Of a stretch of 64,000 bases of DNA, positions 25,858-35,184 are shown one piece after another (positions within the stretch are counted from its first letter, which is position 1; every line of letters begins with the position of its first letter). Below the pieces are notes generated by a model. The model was not told the DNA's origin, did no database searches, and saw nothing but the letters and a program-made list of their open reading frames with translations. This DNA comes from Rhizobium sp. SSA_523. GTDB taxonomy: Bacteria; Pseudomonadota; Alphaproteobacteria; Rhizobiales; Rhizobiaceae. The position numbers and the translations under genes were made by a program. Where the stretch lies: NCBI RefSeq assembly GCF_030435705.1, contig NZ_CP129382.1:806001-870000 (forward strand), written 5' to 3'.

Positions 25858-25906
25858 GATCATGATTAGGGTTTTTGGGCCGATCCGGTCTGAAACGATC
25901 ATGATC
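25858..25906. repeat. paired GATCATGATC palindromes
   Basis: GATCATGATT (25858-25867) and GATCATGATC (25897-25906) are repeated 39 bases apart; each half is itself a palindrome. They lie between the post-tsf hairpin and the pyrH leader hairpin. A dispersed intergenic repeat is possible. Confidence 0.4.
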
Positions 25907-25939
25907 TGAGCTTTCGACGCCAAAACCTGTGAATGCAAG

Positions 25940-25965
25940 GGGCATCGCGTGACAATGCGATGCCC
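25940..25965 (+). terminator. stem-loop in the tsf-pyrH spacer
   Basis: Perfect arms GGGCATCGC (25940-25948) and GCGATGCCC (25957-25965), eight-base loop, followed by TTCGTGT. It could end tsf read-through or be part of the pyrH leader, 43 bases before its ATG. Confidence 0.55.
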
Positions 25966-26007
25966 TTCGTGTATCCGGCTTCCGGTATGATCCTTGAAGG
26001 AATTTCC

Positions 26008-26733
26008 ATGACTTCCACTCAACCCGTCTACAAGCGTGTTCTGCTCAAAGTCTCCGGGGAGGCCCTGATGGGCAGCCAGGGCTTCGGCATCGATGTCGCC
26101 GTGGCCGATCGCATTGCCGCCGATATTGCGGAAGCGGTGCGGATGGGTGTCGAGGTCGGACTGGTGGTCGGCGGCGGCAATATCTTCCGCGGCGTGGCCG
26201 TGGCCTCGAAGGGTGGCGACCGGGTCACCGGCGATCACATGGGCATGCTCGCAACCGTCATCAATGCGCTGGCGCTGGCGACATCGCTGCGCAAGCTGGA
26301 TGTCGAGACGGTGGTTCTGTCGGCGATCGCCATGCCGGAGATCTGCGAGAGCTTCTCCCAGCGCCGGACCTTGCATCACATGGCGCAGGGTCGCGTCGTG
26401 ATCTTTGCCGGCGGCACGGGCAATCCGTTCTTCACCACCGATTCCGCCGGCGCGCTCAGGGCCGCCGAAATCGGCGCGGAAGCCATCTTCAAGGGCACCC
26501 AGGTCGACGGCATCTATTCCGCCGATCCGAAGAAGGATCCGGCTGCAACGCGTTTCGACACGCTGACCCATAGCGAGGTTCTCGAAAAGGGCCTGGCCGT
26601 CATGGATGTCGCGGCCGTGGCGTTGGCCCGTGAAAATGCAATTCCCATCATCGTCTTCTCGATCCACGAGAAAGGCGGATTTGGGCAAATTCTCCTCGGC
26701 GGTGGCCGCAAGACCATCGTGACGGACAGCTGA
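26008..26733 (+). CDS. pyrH: UMP kinase
   Basis: Hexameric bacterial UMP kinase, 241 aa, which makes UDP for pyrimidine nucleotides and for UDP-sugars used in envelope synthesis. Family motifs: VLLKVSGEALMG, GLVVGGGNIFRG, GGTGNPFFTTDSAA-like GGTGNPFFTTDSAG and KGTQVDGIYSADPKKDP. AAGGA precedes the ATG at 26008; an upstream in-frame extension to 25933 is non-coding. It is followed by frr. Confidence 0.97.
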   Translation: MTSTQPVYKRVLLKVSGEALMGSQGFGIDVAVADRIAADIAEAVRMGVEVGLVVGGGNIFRGVAVASKGGDRVTGDHMGMLATVINALALATSLRKLDVETVVLSAIAMPEICESFSQRRTLHHMAQGRVVIFAGGTGNPFFTTDSAGALRAAEIGAEAIFKGTQVDGIYSADPKKDPAATRFDTLTHSEVLEKGLAVMDVAAVALARENAIPIIVFSIHEKGGFGQILLGGGRKTIVTDS

Positions 26734-26788
26734 CGGGGCTTGAGGCCGAGCGTGCCCCTAGCCCTTTGAATTCGAACGGAGTGGAACA

Positions 26789-27349
26789 ATGAGCGGATCC
26801 ATTGATCTCAACGATATCAAGCGCCGGATGGACGGCGCGATTGCAGCGTTCAAGAGCGATATCGCATCGCTGCGCACCGGGCGCGCCTCGGCAAACATTC
26901 TCGATCCCGTGACCGTGGAAGCCTATGGCTCGCGCATGCCGCTGAACCAGGTTGCCAATATCACAGTGCCCGAGCCGCGCATGCTCGGCGTTTCCATCTG
27001 GGACAAGACCATGGTAGGCGCCGTGGACCGCGCCATTCGCGAATCGAATCTCGGCCTCAACCCGATCGTCGACGGCCAGAACCTGCGGATTCCGCTGCCC
27101 GAACTGAACGAGGAGCGCCGCAAATCGCTCGTCAAGGTCGCGCATGACTATGCCGAGAAGAGCAAGGTGGCGGTGCGCCATGTGCGTCGCGACGGCATGG
27201 AAGCCTTGAAAAAGGCGGAAAAGGACGGCTCGATGAGCCAGGACGACAGTCGCGCACAGTCGGAACGGGTTCAGAAGATGACGGATGATACGATTTCCGA
27301 AGTGGACCGCTTGCTTGCGGAAAAGGAAAAGGAAATCATGCAGGTTTAA
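26789..27349 (+). CDS. frr: ribosome recycling factor
   Basis: RRF, 186 aa, splits post-termination ribosomes together with EF-G. The two-domain tRNA-like shape is reflected in the helical N-terminus, the central beta domain ([29 protein letters not shown]) and the C-terminal helices ([27 protein letters not shown]). Its place after pyrH is standard. Confidence 0.97.
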   Translation: MSGSIDLNDIKRRMDGAIAAFKSDIASLRTGRASANILDPVTVEAYGSRMPLNQVANITVPEPRMLGVSIWDKTMVGAVDRAIRESNLGLNPIVDGQNLRIPLPELNEERRKSLVKVAHDYAEKSKVAVRHVRRDGMEALKKAEKDGSMSQDDSRAQSERVQKMTDDTISEVDRLLAEKEKEIMQV

Positions 27350-27397
27350 AGCCTGCGGGTTCCTGTTTCACTCAAACGGTAAAAGCGAGCGGTCACG

Positions 27398-28141
27398 ATG
27401 GTCAGCGGTGGTTTGTCCCCAGTCCCGGAGCACGTCGCCATCATTATGGATGGCAACGGCCGCTGGGCCAAGGAGCGGGGACTGCCGCGCACCATGGGCC
27501 ATACCAAGGGCGTCGATGCGGTGCGGCAGGTGGTACGCGCCGCCGGCGGCTGCGGGGTGCGCTATCTGACGCTGTTTGCCTTCTCCTCGGAAAACTGGTC
27601 GCGCCCGGCGGCCGAGGTTTCCGATCTGATGGGTCTCCTGCGGCGCTTCATCCGCCGCGACCTGGCTGAGCTGCACAAGGCCAATGTACGCATTCGCGTC
27701 ATCGGCGATCGCGAGAACCTGCGCGGCGATGTGCTGCCGCTTCTCCTGGAGGCGGAGGAGACGACGCGGCTGAATGAAGGCCTGACGCTGATCATCGCCT
27801 TCAATTACGGCGCGAGGGACGAGATTGCACGGGCGATGCGCCGGCTGGCGCAGGAGGCGGCCTCCGGTCGCCTGGATCCGGCGCTCATCACCCCGGACCT
27901 CATTGCCGAAAATCTCGACACAGCCGGAATTCCCGATCCCGATCTGATCATTCGCACCAGCGGCGAGGAACGTCTGTCGAACTTCCTCCTCTGGCAGGCG
28001 GCCTATTCGGAATTCGTCTTCCTTCCGGATTACTGGCCGGATTTTACCGCCGAGACCTTTGCCGAGGCGCTGAAGCTCTATAGCGGCCGCGAACGGCGGT
28101 TCGGAGGATTGTCTCCGGTCAAGACGGCGGTGGCGGGCTGA
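27398..28141 (+). CDS. uppS: undecaprenyl diphosphate synthase (isoprenyl transferase)
   Basis: Cis-prenyltransferase, 247 aa, that condenses isopentenyl diphosphate onto farnesyl diphosphate to make the C55 lipid carrier for peptidoglycan and O-antigen. The catalytic [23 protein letters not shown] and the C-terminal [23 protein letters not shown] are all present. Its stop codon shares one base with the cdsA start (TGATG), so the genes are coupled. The isoprenoid precursors depend in part on IspDF, encoded further on in this window. Confidence 0.96.
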   Translation: MVSGGLSPVPEHVAIIMDGNGRWAKERGLPRTMGHTKGVDAVRQVVRAAGGCGVRYLTLFAFSSENWSRPAAEVSDLMGLLRRFIRRDLAELHKANVRIRVIGDRENLRGDVLPLLLEAEETTRLNEGLTLIIAFNYGARDEIARAMRRLAQEAASGRLDPALITPDLIAENLDTAGIPDPDLIIRTSGEERLSNFLLWQAAYSEFVFLPDYWPDFTAETFAEALKLYSGRERRFGGLSPVKTAVAG

Positions 28142-28974
28142 TGTCGCCGGAGCTGAAGAAGCGGATCGGATCCGCCCTCGTTCTCGCTGTCGTGACGCTG
28201 GCGGCCACCTGGATGGGCGGGCTTGCCTTTCGCCTTCTCGCAGCGCTCATCAGCCTTCTCGTCTATTACGAGTGGTCGCGCATGACGCGGCTGGCCGATA
28301 CGGATTTCCGCGGCAATGCGCTCGGCTGGCTGGCGACCGCCTGCGTCGCCATCAACCTGGTGATCGGCGACGAGGGGCTCGGCGTTCCCCTGATCGGCGG
28401 CTTCACCATCACCGCGCTGCTGCTGAAGGCGATCCGGGGCGGCACGGGCTGGCTTGCCGGCGGCATATTCTATTCCGGTCTCAGCGCTGTGGCCCTGGCG
28501 GCCATTCGCGCCGCCGACCAGCCGGGTTTCGTTGCCATGCTGTTCATCTTCGCGGTGGTATGGGCCACGGATATCCTTGCCTATTTCGTCGGGCGCGCAC
28601 TGCGAGGGCCAAAGCTTGCGCCGCGCATTTCGCCCGGCAAGACCTGGTCTGGCGCGATTGGCGGCACGGTATCCGGTGTCGCGGCAGGGGGCCTCGTCTC
28701 GCTGGCCTTCTTCCCCGCCCTGCCTGTGCGGACCCTGTTTCTCGCCTGCCTTCTCTCGGTGATGAGCCAGATCGGAGACCTGTTCGAGTCCTTCATCAAG
28801 CGCCGATTCGGCGTCAAGGATTCCAGCCATCTCATTCCTGGCCATGGCGGGGTGATGGACAGGGTGGACGGGCTGGTCTTTGCCGGCTTCACCGCTTTTC
28901 TACTTGCAATCCTGCATGCCGCATGGTCCGAACAGGTAACCCCTTCGGTCGCGGCCTTCCTGTTCGGATTGTAG
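28141..28974 (+). CDS. cdsA: phosphatidate cytidylyltransferase
   Basis: Integral membrane enzyme, 277 aa, that makes CDP-diacylglycerol from phosphatidic acid and CTP for all phospholipids. About seven hydrophobic segments are visible, and the CDS signature is intact near the C-terminus: KRRFGVKDSSHLIPGHGGVMDRVDGL. FAVVWATDILAYFVGR and SPGKTWSGAIGG are also typical. Coupled to uppS by a one-base overlap. Confidence 0.95.
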   Translation: MSPELKKRIGSALVLAVVTLAATWMGGLAFRLLAALISLLVYYEWSRMTRLADTDFRGNALGWLATACVAINLVIGDEGLGVPLIGGFTITALLLKAIRGGTGWLAGGIFYSGLSAVALAAIRAADQPGFVAMLFIFAVVWATDILAYFVGRALRGPKLAPRISPGKTWSGAIGGTVSGVAAGGLVSLAFFPALPVRTLFLACLLSVMSQIGDLFESFIKRRFGVKDSSHLIPGHGGVMDRVDGLVFAGFTAFLLAILHAAWSEQVTPSVAAFLFGL

Positions 28975-29037
28975 CCTGGCCGAAGCGCTCGACCGAGATC
29001 GGGAGAGCGGGCCGGTTGCGGCATTGGTGACATCTCT

Positions 29038-29140
29038 TACAGCGCGTTGCGTTCAAACGGATTCGTGCAACGCGCTTTATTTCTTTGTTTATGCATGTCG
29101 TCTTCGCAAAACCGCAGTACATTTTTGCGCGACATGCAAT
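29038..29140. repeat. RIME-like mosaic element with two palindromes
   Basis: The first palindrome is AGCGCGTTGC (29041-29050) with GCAACGCGCT (29067-29076), followed by a T-rich stretch (TTATTTCTTTGTTT) that makes it a plausible terminator for cdsA. The second is GCATGTCG (29093-29100) with CGACATGC (29130-29137), enclosing GCAAAA (29106-29111) with TTTTGC (29123-29128). About 100 bases with two large palindromes is the layout of the Rhizobium-specific intergenic mosaic elements, and both palindrome sequences resemble ones I know as dispersed in rhizobial genomes. It ends seven to eight bases before the rseP ribosome binding site. Confidence 0.6.
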
Positions 29141-29163
29141 AGGTTCGAAAGGAATGCAGCGGA

Positions 29164-30291
29164 ATGGCGATAGTGAGCGTGATCACGGGTTACATCATTC
29201 CCTTCCTTCTCGTGCTGTCCTTCCTCGTCTTCATCCACGAGATGGGTCATTATCTCGTCGGGCGCTGGTGCGGCATTCGCGTGACGGCCTTTTCGATCGG
29301 TTTCGGCCCCGAAATCGTGGGCTTTACCGATGGACACGGGACACGCTGGAAGCTGAGCCTCATCCCGCTCGGCGGCTATGTGCGCTTTCTCGGCGATGAG
29401 GACGCAGCAAGCCGGCCGGATCTCTCCGGCGCCATGGCGCAGATGAGCGAGGCCGAGCGGGCCCAGACATTGGGCGGCGCCAAGCTGTGGAAGCGGGCGC
29501 TGACGGTGGCCGCCGGCCCGATCGCCAATTTCGTGCTCGCCATTCTCATCTTCGCCGTCGTCTTCAGCCTATACGGCCGCATGGTCGCGGATCCGGTGGT
29601 GGCCGAGGTGCGCGCCGACAGCGCCGCCCAGGCGGCCGGGGTCGCGGTCGGCGACCGTCTGGTGGCGCTTGACGGCCGCGAGATCCGCACCTTCGATGAC
29701 GTGCGCCGCTATGTGAGCGTCCGGCCGGAGACCGAAATCATCGTGACCGTGGAGCGCGCCGGGCAGGTGCTCGATCTGCCGATGGTGCCCAAGCGGGTGG
29801 ACATCACTGACCAGTTCGGCAACCGGGTCGAACTGGGCCAGATCGGCATTGTGACGGACGAACAGCGGGGCAATTTCCGCCGCGTCACCTATGGCCCCCT
29901 GGAAGCCATCGGCCAGGGCTTTGCCGAAACGGGACACATCATCAGCGGGACGTTCCAATATCTGGGCAATATCTTTGCCGGCAAGATGTCGGCCGACCAG
30001 ATTGGCGGTCCGATCCGCATTGCCGAGACAACCGGCCAGGTCGCAACGCTGGGTTTCGTCGCCGTCCTCAATTTCGCCGCCGTGATCTCTGTTTCCCTTG
30101 GATTGATGAATCTCTTTCCAATTCCGGTGCTTGATGGCGGACACCTGGTTTTGTATGCCTTGGAGGCAGTGAGGGGGAGGCCGCTGAGCGAGCGCCTGCA
30201 GGAGACTGTCTTCCGCATCGGTTTCGCGCTTCTTCTGACGCTGATGGTCTTCGCGACGTGGAATGACACGATCGGTCGATGGATCGGCTGA
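29164..30291 (+). CDS. rseP: RIP metalloprotease RseP (site-2 protease)
   Basis: Intramembrane zinc protease, 375 aa, that cleaves membrane-anchored anti-sigma factors and remnant signal peptides. Zinc ligands are HEMGH near residue 22-26 and the aspartate in NLFPIPVLDGG. A single PDZ-like domain sits between about residues 130 and 200 (E. coli RseP has two). Four membrane segments are visible. AAAGGA precedes the ATG; just before that lies a stable hairpin of the mosaic element, which may limit translation. Gene order with bamA is standard. Confidence 0.93.
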   Translation: MAIVSVITGYIIPFLLVLSFLVFIHEMGHYLVGRWCGIRVTAFSIGFGPEIVGFTDGHGTRWKLSLIPLGGYVRFLGDEDAASRPDLSGAMAQMSEAERAQTLGGAKLWKRALTVAAGPIANFVLAILIFAVVFSLYGRMVADPVVAEVRADSAAQAAGVAVGDRLVALDGREIRTFDDVRRYVSVRPETEIIVTVERAGQVLDLPMVPKRVDITDQFGNRVELGQIGIVTDEQRGNFRRVTYGPLEAIGQGFAETGHIISGTFQYLGNIFAGKMSADQIGGPIRIAETTGQVATLGFVAVLNFAAVISVSLGLMNLFPIPVLDGGHLVLYALEAVRGRPLSERLQETVFRIGFALLLTLMVFATWNDTIGRWIG

Positions 30292-30474
30292 TATCACGCT
30301 TTTAAACCAATTGTTTACCCTGTTAACAAGTCTGCGTGGCGATTGGGTCACGGCTTGTAAGGAAGTAAATAGAAATTAACGGGATGCCTTGCTTGTAGGT
30401 CAAAAGCAGGTAAAACGACACACGTGGCCGGAGTCGGGTGCCGCCCGCCGAGGGACAACGGGAAAAGGTAAGAT

Positions 30475-32799
30475 TTGAAAATGAAAGCTGGTTCAAAGTT
30501 TTTGAACGCAGTCTCGGCGTTTGCGCTGTCTGCTGGTGTTGTCGCGTCGGGTGCGGGTGTGGTCGTACTTGCCTCGCCGCTGGTTGCTCAGGCAGCCGTG
30601 ATCCAGCGCATCGACGTGCGCGGAGCGCAGCGCGCCGGACAGGAAGCCGTTCGTTCCAACATCACCATTCGTCCCGGTGTGAGTTTCTCCAACGCCGACA
30701 TCGATGAATCGGTCAAGCGCCTCTATGGCACCGGCTATTTCTCGGATGTCCGCATCTCGGTTTCCGGCAGCACGCTGGTGGTGACCGTGGATGAGAGCCA
30801 GCTGGTCAACCAGGTGGTCTTCAACGGCAACCGCAAGATCAAGGACGACAAGCTCCAGGGCGTCGTCCAGACCCAGCCGCTCGGGCCCTACAACGAGGCG
30901 CTGATGAATGCGGATATCCAGCGTATCCGCGAGGCCTATGCGCAGATCGGCCGTAACGATGTCCAGGTCACGACGCAGGTCGCGCCGATCGGCCAGGGCC
31001 GCGTCAACATCGCCTACGTGATCAACGAAGGCGACCGGACCAAGATCGCCAACATCAATTTCGTCGGCAACAACGCCTATGGCGATCGCCGTCTGCATGA
31101 CGCGCTGATCACCAAGGAAAGCGGCCCGCTCTCCTTCCTGACCCGCAAGGATGTCTATTCGGAAGACAAGCTGCGTGCCGATGAAGAGGCGCTCCGCCAG
31201 TTCTACTACAATCACGGCTATCCGGATTTCCGCATCATTTCCTCCGATGCCGTGCTGGATGAAGCCAAGAACGAATACACGATCACCTTCACTGTCGAGG
31301 AAGGCCCGCGCTACCGCTTCGGCAACATCGCCGTCGAGTCGACGGTTCCCGGCATTGACGGCTCGCAGCTGGACAATCTGGTCGAGACGGAATCGGGCGA
31401 CATCTACAATGCCCGCGAAGTGCAGAAGAGCATGGAGGCGATCTCCACCAAGGTCGCAGCCGCCGGCTATCCCTTTGCACGCGTAACGCCGCGTGGCGAC
31501 CGCAACTTCCAGACCAATACGGTCGGCGTGACCTATCTGGTCGATCAGGGCGAGCGCGCCTATGTCGAGCGGATCGAGATCCGCGGCAACACCCGCACGC
31601 GCGATTACGTCATCCGCCGCGAATTCGATCTGAGCGAAGGCGATGCCTTCAATCAGCTGGCTATCACCCGCGCCAAGCGCCGTCTTGAGGCCCTGGGCTA
31701 TTTCAGCCGCGTCAACATCACCACCCAGGGCGGCTCTTCGTCCGACCGGGTCGTGATCGTCGTGGATGTGGAAGATCAGTCGACCGGTTCGTTCGGCATC
31801 GGCGCTGGCTATGCCGCCAATGACGGCGTGCTGCTCGAAGCCTCGATCGAGGAGAAGAACTTCCTCGGCCGCGGTCAGTATATCCGCGTTGCCGCGGGTG
31901 CTGGTGAGAACGATGCCCAGACCTACTCGCTGAGCTTCACCGAGCCCTATTTCCTCGGCTATCGCCTGGCGGCCGGTTTCGACCTGTTCAAGAGCCAGAC
32001 CTCGTCGAACGACAATTACGAATATTCCGAACAGGGCGGCACGCTCCGCGTCACGGCGCCGATCACCGAGCAGCTGGCGACGACCTTGCGCTATACCTAC
32101 AAGGAAATCGAATATGACGAGAGCAGCAGCAACCTCGTCTCTCCGTTCCGCGAACTGGTTGCCGGCGGCACCTATCAGCAGTCGATCATCGGTCAGACCC
32201 TGACCTATAACTCGCTCGACAGCATGACCCTGCCGCGGGAAGGCGTCTACGCAACGGTCACGCACGAATTCGCCGGCCTTGGCGGTGATTCCGAATTCTA
32301 CAAGATCTACGGTCGTGCACGCTACTTCCACCTCCTGTCGGACGAGCTCGACCTGATCGGTCAGGTGGCTGTCGGCGCGGGTCATGTTGTGGCAACCGGC
32401 GACAAGCTCAACGTCTTCGATCAGTTCACCTTCGGCGGTCGCCAGGTGCGCGGCTTCGAAAGCGATGGCATCGGTCCGCGCGTCTCGAATGGCGATGCAA
32501 TCGGCGGCACGACCTATTTCAACGCCTCGGCTGAAATCAGCGTTCCCATGCCGGCCATTCCGGAAGACTTCGGCCTGCGCGCCGCCGTCTTCGCCGATGC
32601 CGGCACGCTGTATGGCAATGATGTTCCGGTTGCCGGGTCGGTCAGCGGCACCAGCGGCTCCTGGCGTGCATCGGTTGGCGCCGGCATCACCTGGGCGTCG
32701 CCCTTCGGTGCGCTGCGCGTCGATTATGCCGTGCCGGTCGTCAAGGAAGACTACGATCAGGAACAGCGCTTCCGCTTCAGCATGGCGAACCAGTTCTGA
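30475..32799 (+). CDS. bamA: outer membrane protein assembly factor BamA
   Basis: Central beta-barrel of the BAM complex that inserts outer-membrane proteins, 774 aa. A signal peptide (ending ASPLVAQA) is followed by five POTRA domains to about residue 420 (first: VIQRIDVRGAQRAGQEAVRSN) and a 16-stranded barrel with the VRGFESDGIGPR lid motif. It ends in phenylalanine, as barrel proteins do. AAAAGG lies six bases before a TTG at 30475 and twelve before an ATG at 30481; spacing favours TTG, and the proteins differ by two residues only. Confidence 0.95.
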   Translation: MKMKAGSKFLNAVSAFALSAGVVASGAGVVVLASPLVAQAAVIQRIDVRGAQRAGQEAVRSNITIRPGVSFSNADIDESVKRLYGTGYFSDVRISVSGSTLVVTVDESQLVNQVVFNGNRKIKDDKLQGVVQTQPLGPYNEALMNADIQRIREAYAQIGRNDVQVTTQVAPIGQGRVNIAYVINEGDRTKIANINFVGNNAYGDRRLHDALITKESGPLSFLTRKDVYSEDKLRADEEALRQFYYNHGYPDFRIISSDAVLDEAKNEYTITFTVEEGPRYRFGNIAVESTVPGIDGSQLDNLVETESGDIYNAREVQKSMEAISTKVAAAGYPFARVTPRGDRNFQTNTVGVTYLVDQGERAYVERIEIRGNTRTRDYVIRREFDLSEGDAFNQLAITRAKRRLEALGYFSRVNITTQGGSSSDRVVIVVDVEDQSTGSFGIGAGYAANDGVLLEASIEEKNFLGRGQYIRVAAGAGENDAQTYSLSFTEPYFLGYRLAAGFDLFKSQTSSNDNYEYSEQGGTLRVTAPITEQLATTLRYTYKEIEYDESSSNLVSPFRELVAGGTYQQSIIGQTLTYNSLDSMTLPREGVYATVTHEFAGLGGDSEFYKIYGRARYFHLLSDELDLIGQVAVGAGHVVATGDKLNVFDQFTFGGRQVRGFESDGIGPRVSNGDAIGGTTYFNASAEISVPMPAIPEDFGLRAAVFADAGTLYGNDVPVAGSVSGTSGSWRASVGAGITWASPFGALRVDYAVPVVKEDYDQEQRFRFSMANQF

Positions 32800-32849
32800 C
32801 CTTCGGCATCCAGAACTGTGGGTGAAAATCTGTTCTGGAGCCTTGGCTG

Positions 32850-33911
32850 ATGGACGACCACACATTCTTTCCTCCGCATAGCGGGGTGAGGCTGCGCGAG
32901 CTTGCCTCATCCATCGGCGCGGAGCTTGAATCCCTCGATCATGGCGAGCGGGTCATTCGATCCGTTGCGCCGGTGGCGAGGGCGAAGGCGGGCGACATCT
33001 GCTATATTCTGTCGCGCAAGCACAGAGCCGATCTCCAGTCCTGCCAGGCCTCTGCCATTATCTGCGACGCGGCTCTGCGTCCGATCATCCCCGACCATGT
33101 GGCGGTACTTCTCACCGCAAACCCGGCCACCGCGTTTGCCTTGGCGGGCGCTTTGCTCCATCCGGATGCCATGCGCATTCCGTCGGTCACGGCAGAGAGC
33201 GGTGTCTCGCCGGCCTCGCATGTCGATCCTTCGGCGCGTCTTGAGGCCGATGTGACAGTCGAACCGATGGCGGTGATCGGCGCTGGGGCGGAAATCGGCG
33301 CAGGCAGCTATATCGGACCCGGCGCCGTCATCGGCGCAGGCGTCAGGCTCGGCCGGAACTGTTCCGTCGCGGCCGGGGCCACGGTGATGGCGGCGCTGAT
33401 CGGCAATCACGTCATCATCCACAATGGTGTGCGGATCGGCCAGGACGGGTTCGGCTTTGCGCCCGGTCCGCGCGGCATGCTGAAAATCGTTCAGATCGGC
33501 CGCGTCATCATTCAGGATCACGTGGAAATCGGCGCCAATACAACGATCGATCGTGGCGCGATGGACGACACCGTGATCGGCGAGGGCACCAAAATCGATA
33601 ATCTGGTCCAGATTGCCCACAATGTATGGATCGGACGGCATTGCGCGATTGCGAGCGGTGCTGGTATAGCGGGCTCGACGAAAATCGGAGACGGCGTTCG
33701 GATTGGCGGCGCATCGGGTGTCAATGGACACATCACGATCGGCGACGGCGTACAGATTGCGGCCATGAGCGGTGTGATCAGCTCGCTGCCGGCAGGCGGT
33801 CGTTTCGGCGGAATTCCGGCGCGTCCCATGCCCGATTTCATGCGGGACATCGCAGAGATCATGGCGCGATCGGACGAACGGGCAAGGAAAAGGAGAAACA
33901 GGGATGGCTGA
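32850..33911 (+). CDS. lpxD: UDP-3-O-(3-hydroxymyristoyl)glucosamine N-acyltransferase
   Basis: Third step of lipid A synthesis: N-acylation of UDP-3-O-acyl-glucosamine with 3-hydroxyacyl-ACP. The 353-aa trimeric enzyme has an N-terminal uridine-binding domain and a left-handed beta-helix of hexapeptide repeats ([22 protein letters not shown] and others). The catalytic histidine should be that in [16 protein letters not shown] or [11 protein letters not shown]. It overlaps fabZ by eight bases. Confidence 0.95.
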   Translation: MDDHTFFPPHSGVRLRELASSIGAELESLDHGERVIRSVAPVARAKAGDICYILSRKHRADLQSCQASAIICDAALRPIIPDHVAVLLTANPATAFALAGALLHPDAMRIPSVTAESGVSPASHVDPSARLEADVTVEPMAVIGAGAEIGAGSYIGPGAVIGAGVRLGRNCSVAAGATVMAALIGNHVIIHNGVRIGQDGFGFAPGPRGMLKIVQIGRVIIQDHVEIGANTTIDRGAMDDTVIGEGTKIDNLVQIAHNVWIGRHCAIASGAGIAGSTKIGDGVRIGGASGVNGHITIGDGVQIAAMSGVISSLPAGGRFGGIPARPMPDFMRDIAEIMARSDERARKRRNRDG

Positions 33912-34368
33912 TCAGGAAAAGGCGGAATTGGGATCCGTTGACATCCTTGAGATCATGAAGCTGCTGCCCCATCGGTATCCCTTCCTTCTGGTCGACCGGA
34001 TCATTGATATCGATGGTGACAATAGCGCGACCGGGATCAAGAATGTCACGGCCAACGAGCCGCATTTCACCGGCCATTTCCCGGAACAGCCGATCATGCC
34101 GGGTGTCCTCTTGATCGAGGCCATGGCGCAGACGGCCGGTGCGATCTGTGCCCGCAAGCAGGGTGAGGGCGGCAAGCTGGTCTATTTCATGACCATCGAC
34201 AATGCCCGCTTCCGCAAGCCGGTCGTGCCGGGAGACAGGGTCGAGATCCATGTCGTCAAGCAGAAGCAGCGCGGCAATATCTGGAAATTCCATTGCGAGG
34301 CCAAGGTCGAGGGCGCATTGGTCGCAGAGGCCGATGTCGGCGCCATGATCCGGCAGAAGGAAGCCTGA
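33904..34368 (+). CDS. fabZ: 3-hydroxyacyl-ACP dehydratase FabZ
   Basis: Hot-dog fold dehydratase of fatty-acid elongation, 154 aa. The family segments [14 protein letters not shown] and [23 protein letters not shown] contain the catalytic histidine and glutamate. It competes with LpxA for hydroxyacyl-ACP, which is why it sits inside the lpx operon. Overlaps both neighbours (eight bases with lpxD, one with lpxA). Confidence 0.96.
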   Translation: MADQEKAELGSVDILEIMKLLPHRYPFLLVDRIIDIDGDNSATGIKNVTANEPHFTGHFPEQPIMPGVLLIEAMAQTAGAICARKQGEGGKLVYFMTIDNARFRKPVVPGDRVEIHVVKQKQRGNIWKFHCEAKVEGALVAEADVGAMIRQKEA

Positions 34369-35183
34369 TGAGCAGGATTGCCGCTACCGCGCGCATCAGT
34401 CCGCTTGCCGTGATCGAGGACGGGGCGGTGATCGGCGACCATGTCACTGTCGGCCCCTTTTGCCGCATTGGGCCGCGCGTGGTCCTGCACGACGGAGTGG
34501 AGGTCATCTCCAATGCTGTCGTCACGGGCCTCACGGAAATCGGTCGCGGCAGCCGGATCTTCCCCATGGCGGTCATCGGCGGCGTTTCGCAGAGCCTGCA
34601 CGAGGCGGGTGAGGATTCGCGTCTGGTGATCGGTGAGCGCTGCACGATCCGCGAGGGCGTCACGATGAACACCGGCACGGTCGGTGGCGGCGGCATTACC
34701 AGCGTCGGGGATGACTGCCTCTTCCTCGCCAATTCGCACGTCGCACATGATTGCCGCCTGGGCAGCCATATCATCCTGTCGAACAATGTCATGCTGGCCG
34801 GTCATGTCCAGGTTGCCGATCGCGCCATCCTCAGCGGTGGCTGCGCCGTCCACCAGTTCACCCGCATCGGTCGCCACGCCTTTATCGGCGGGCTTTCGGC
34901 CGTCAATTATGATGTCATTCCCTATGGCATGCTGAACGGCAATCCGGGCATTCTCGGCGGTCTGAACGTTGTCGGCATGTCGCGCGCCGGCATCGAGCGG
35001 GCAGTGATCCACCAGGTCCGTCGCGCCTTCAAACAGATCTTCGAGGGTGAAGGATCGGTGCGTGCCAATGCGGCCGCGATCCGCGAAGACTATCTCGACT
35101 GCAAGGAGGCGCTGGAAGTGATCGACTTCATCTGCGCCGACAGCGATCGGGCCATTTCGTCACCCTATCGCGGCAAGGCCTGA
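34368..35183 (+). CDS. lpxA: acyl-ACP--UDP-N-acetylglucosamine O-acyltransferase
   Basis: First step of lipid A synthesis, 271 aa. It is a trimer with a left-handed beta-helix; the catalytic histidine is in [11 protein letters not shown], and [21 protein letters not shown] is part of the acyl ruler/C-terminal boundary. The ATG shares one base with the fabZ stop; an upstream extension in this frame is a shadow of fabZ. Confidence 0.96.
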   Translation: MSRIAATARISPLAVIEDGAVIGDHVTVGPFCRIGPRVVLHDGVEVISNAVVTGLTEIGRGSRIFPMAVIGGVSQSLHEAGEDSRLVIGERCTIREGVTMNTGTVGGGGITSVGDDCLFLANSHVAHDCRLGSHIILSNNVMLAGHVQVADRAILSGGCAVHQFTRIGRHAFIGGLSAVNYDVIPYGMLNGNPGILGGLNVVGMSRAGIERAVIHQVRRAFKQIFEGEGSVRANAAAIREDYLDCKEALEVIDFICADSDRAISSPYRGKA

Positions 35184-35184
35184 C

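Noticed and set aside
30493..32910. 805-codon open frame antisense to bamA
   Set aside because: Shadow of a conserved gene, low-complexity Asp/Arg/Ile-rich translation, no independent support.
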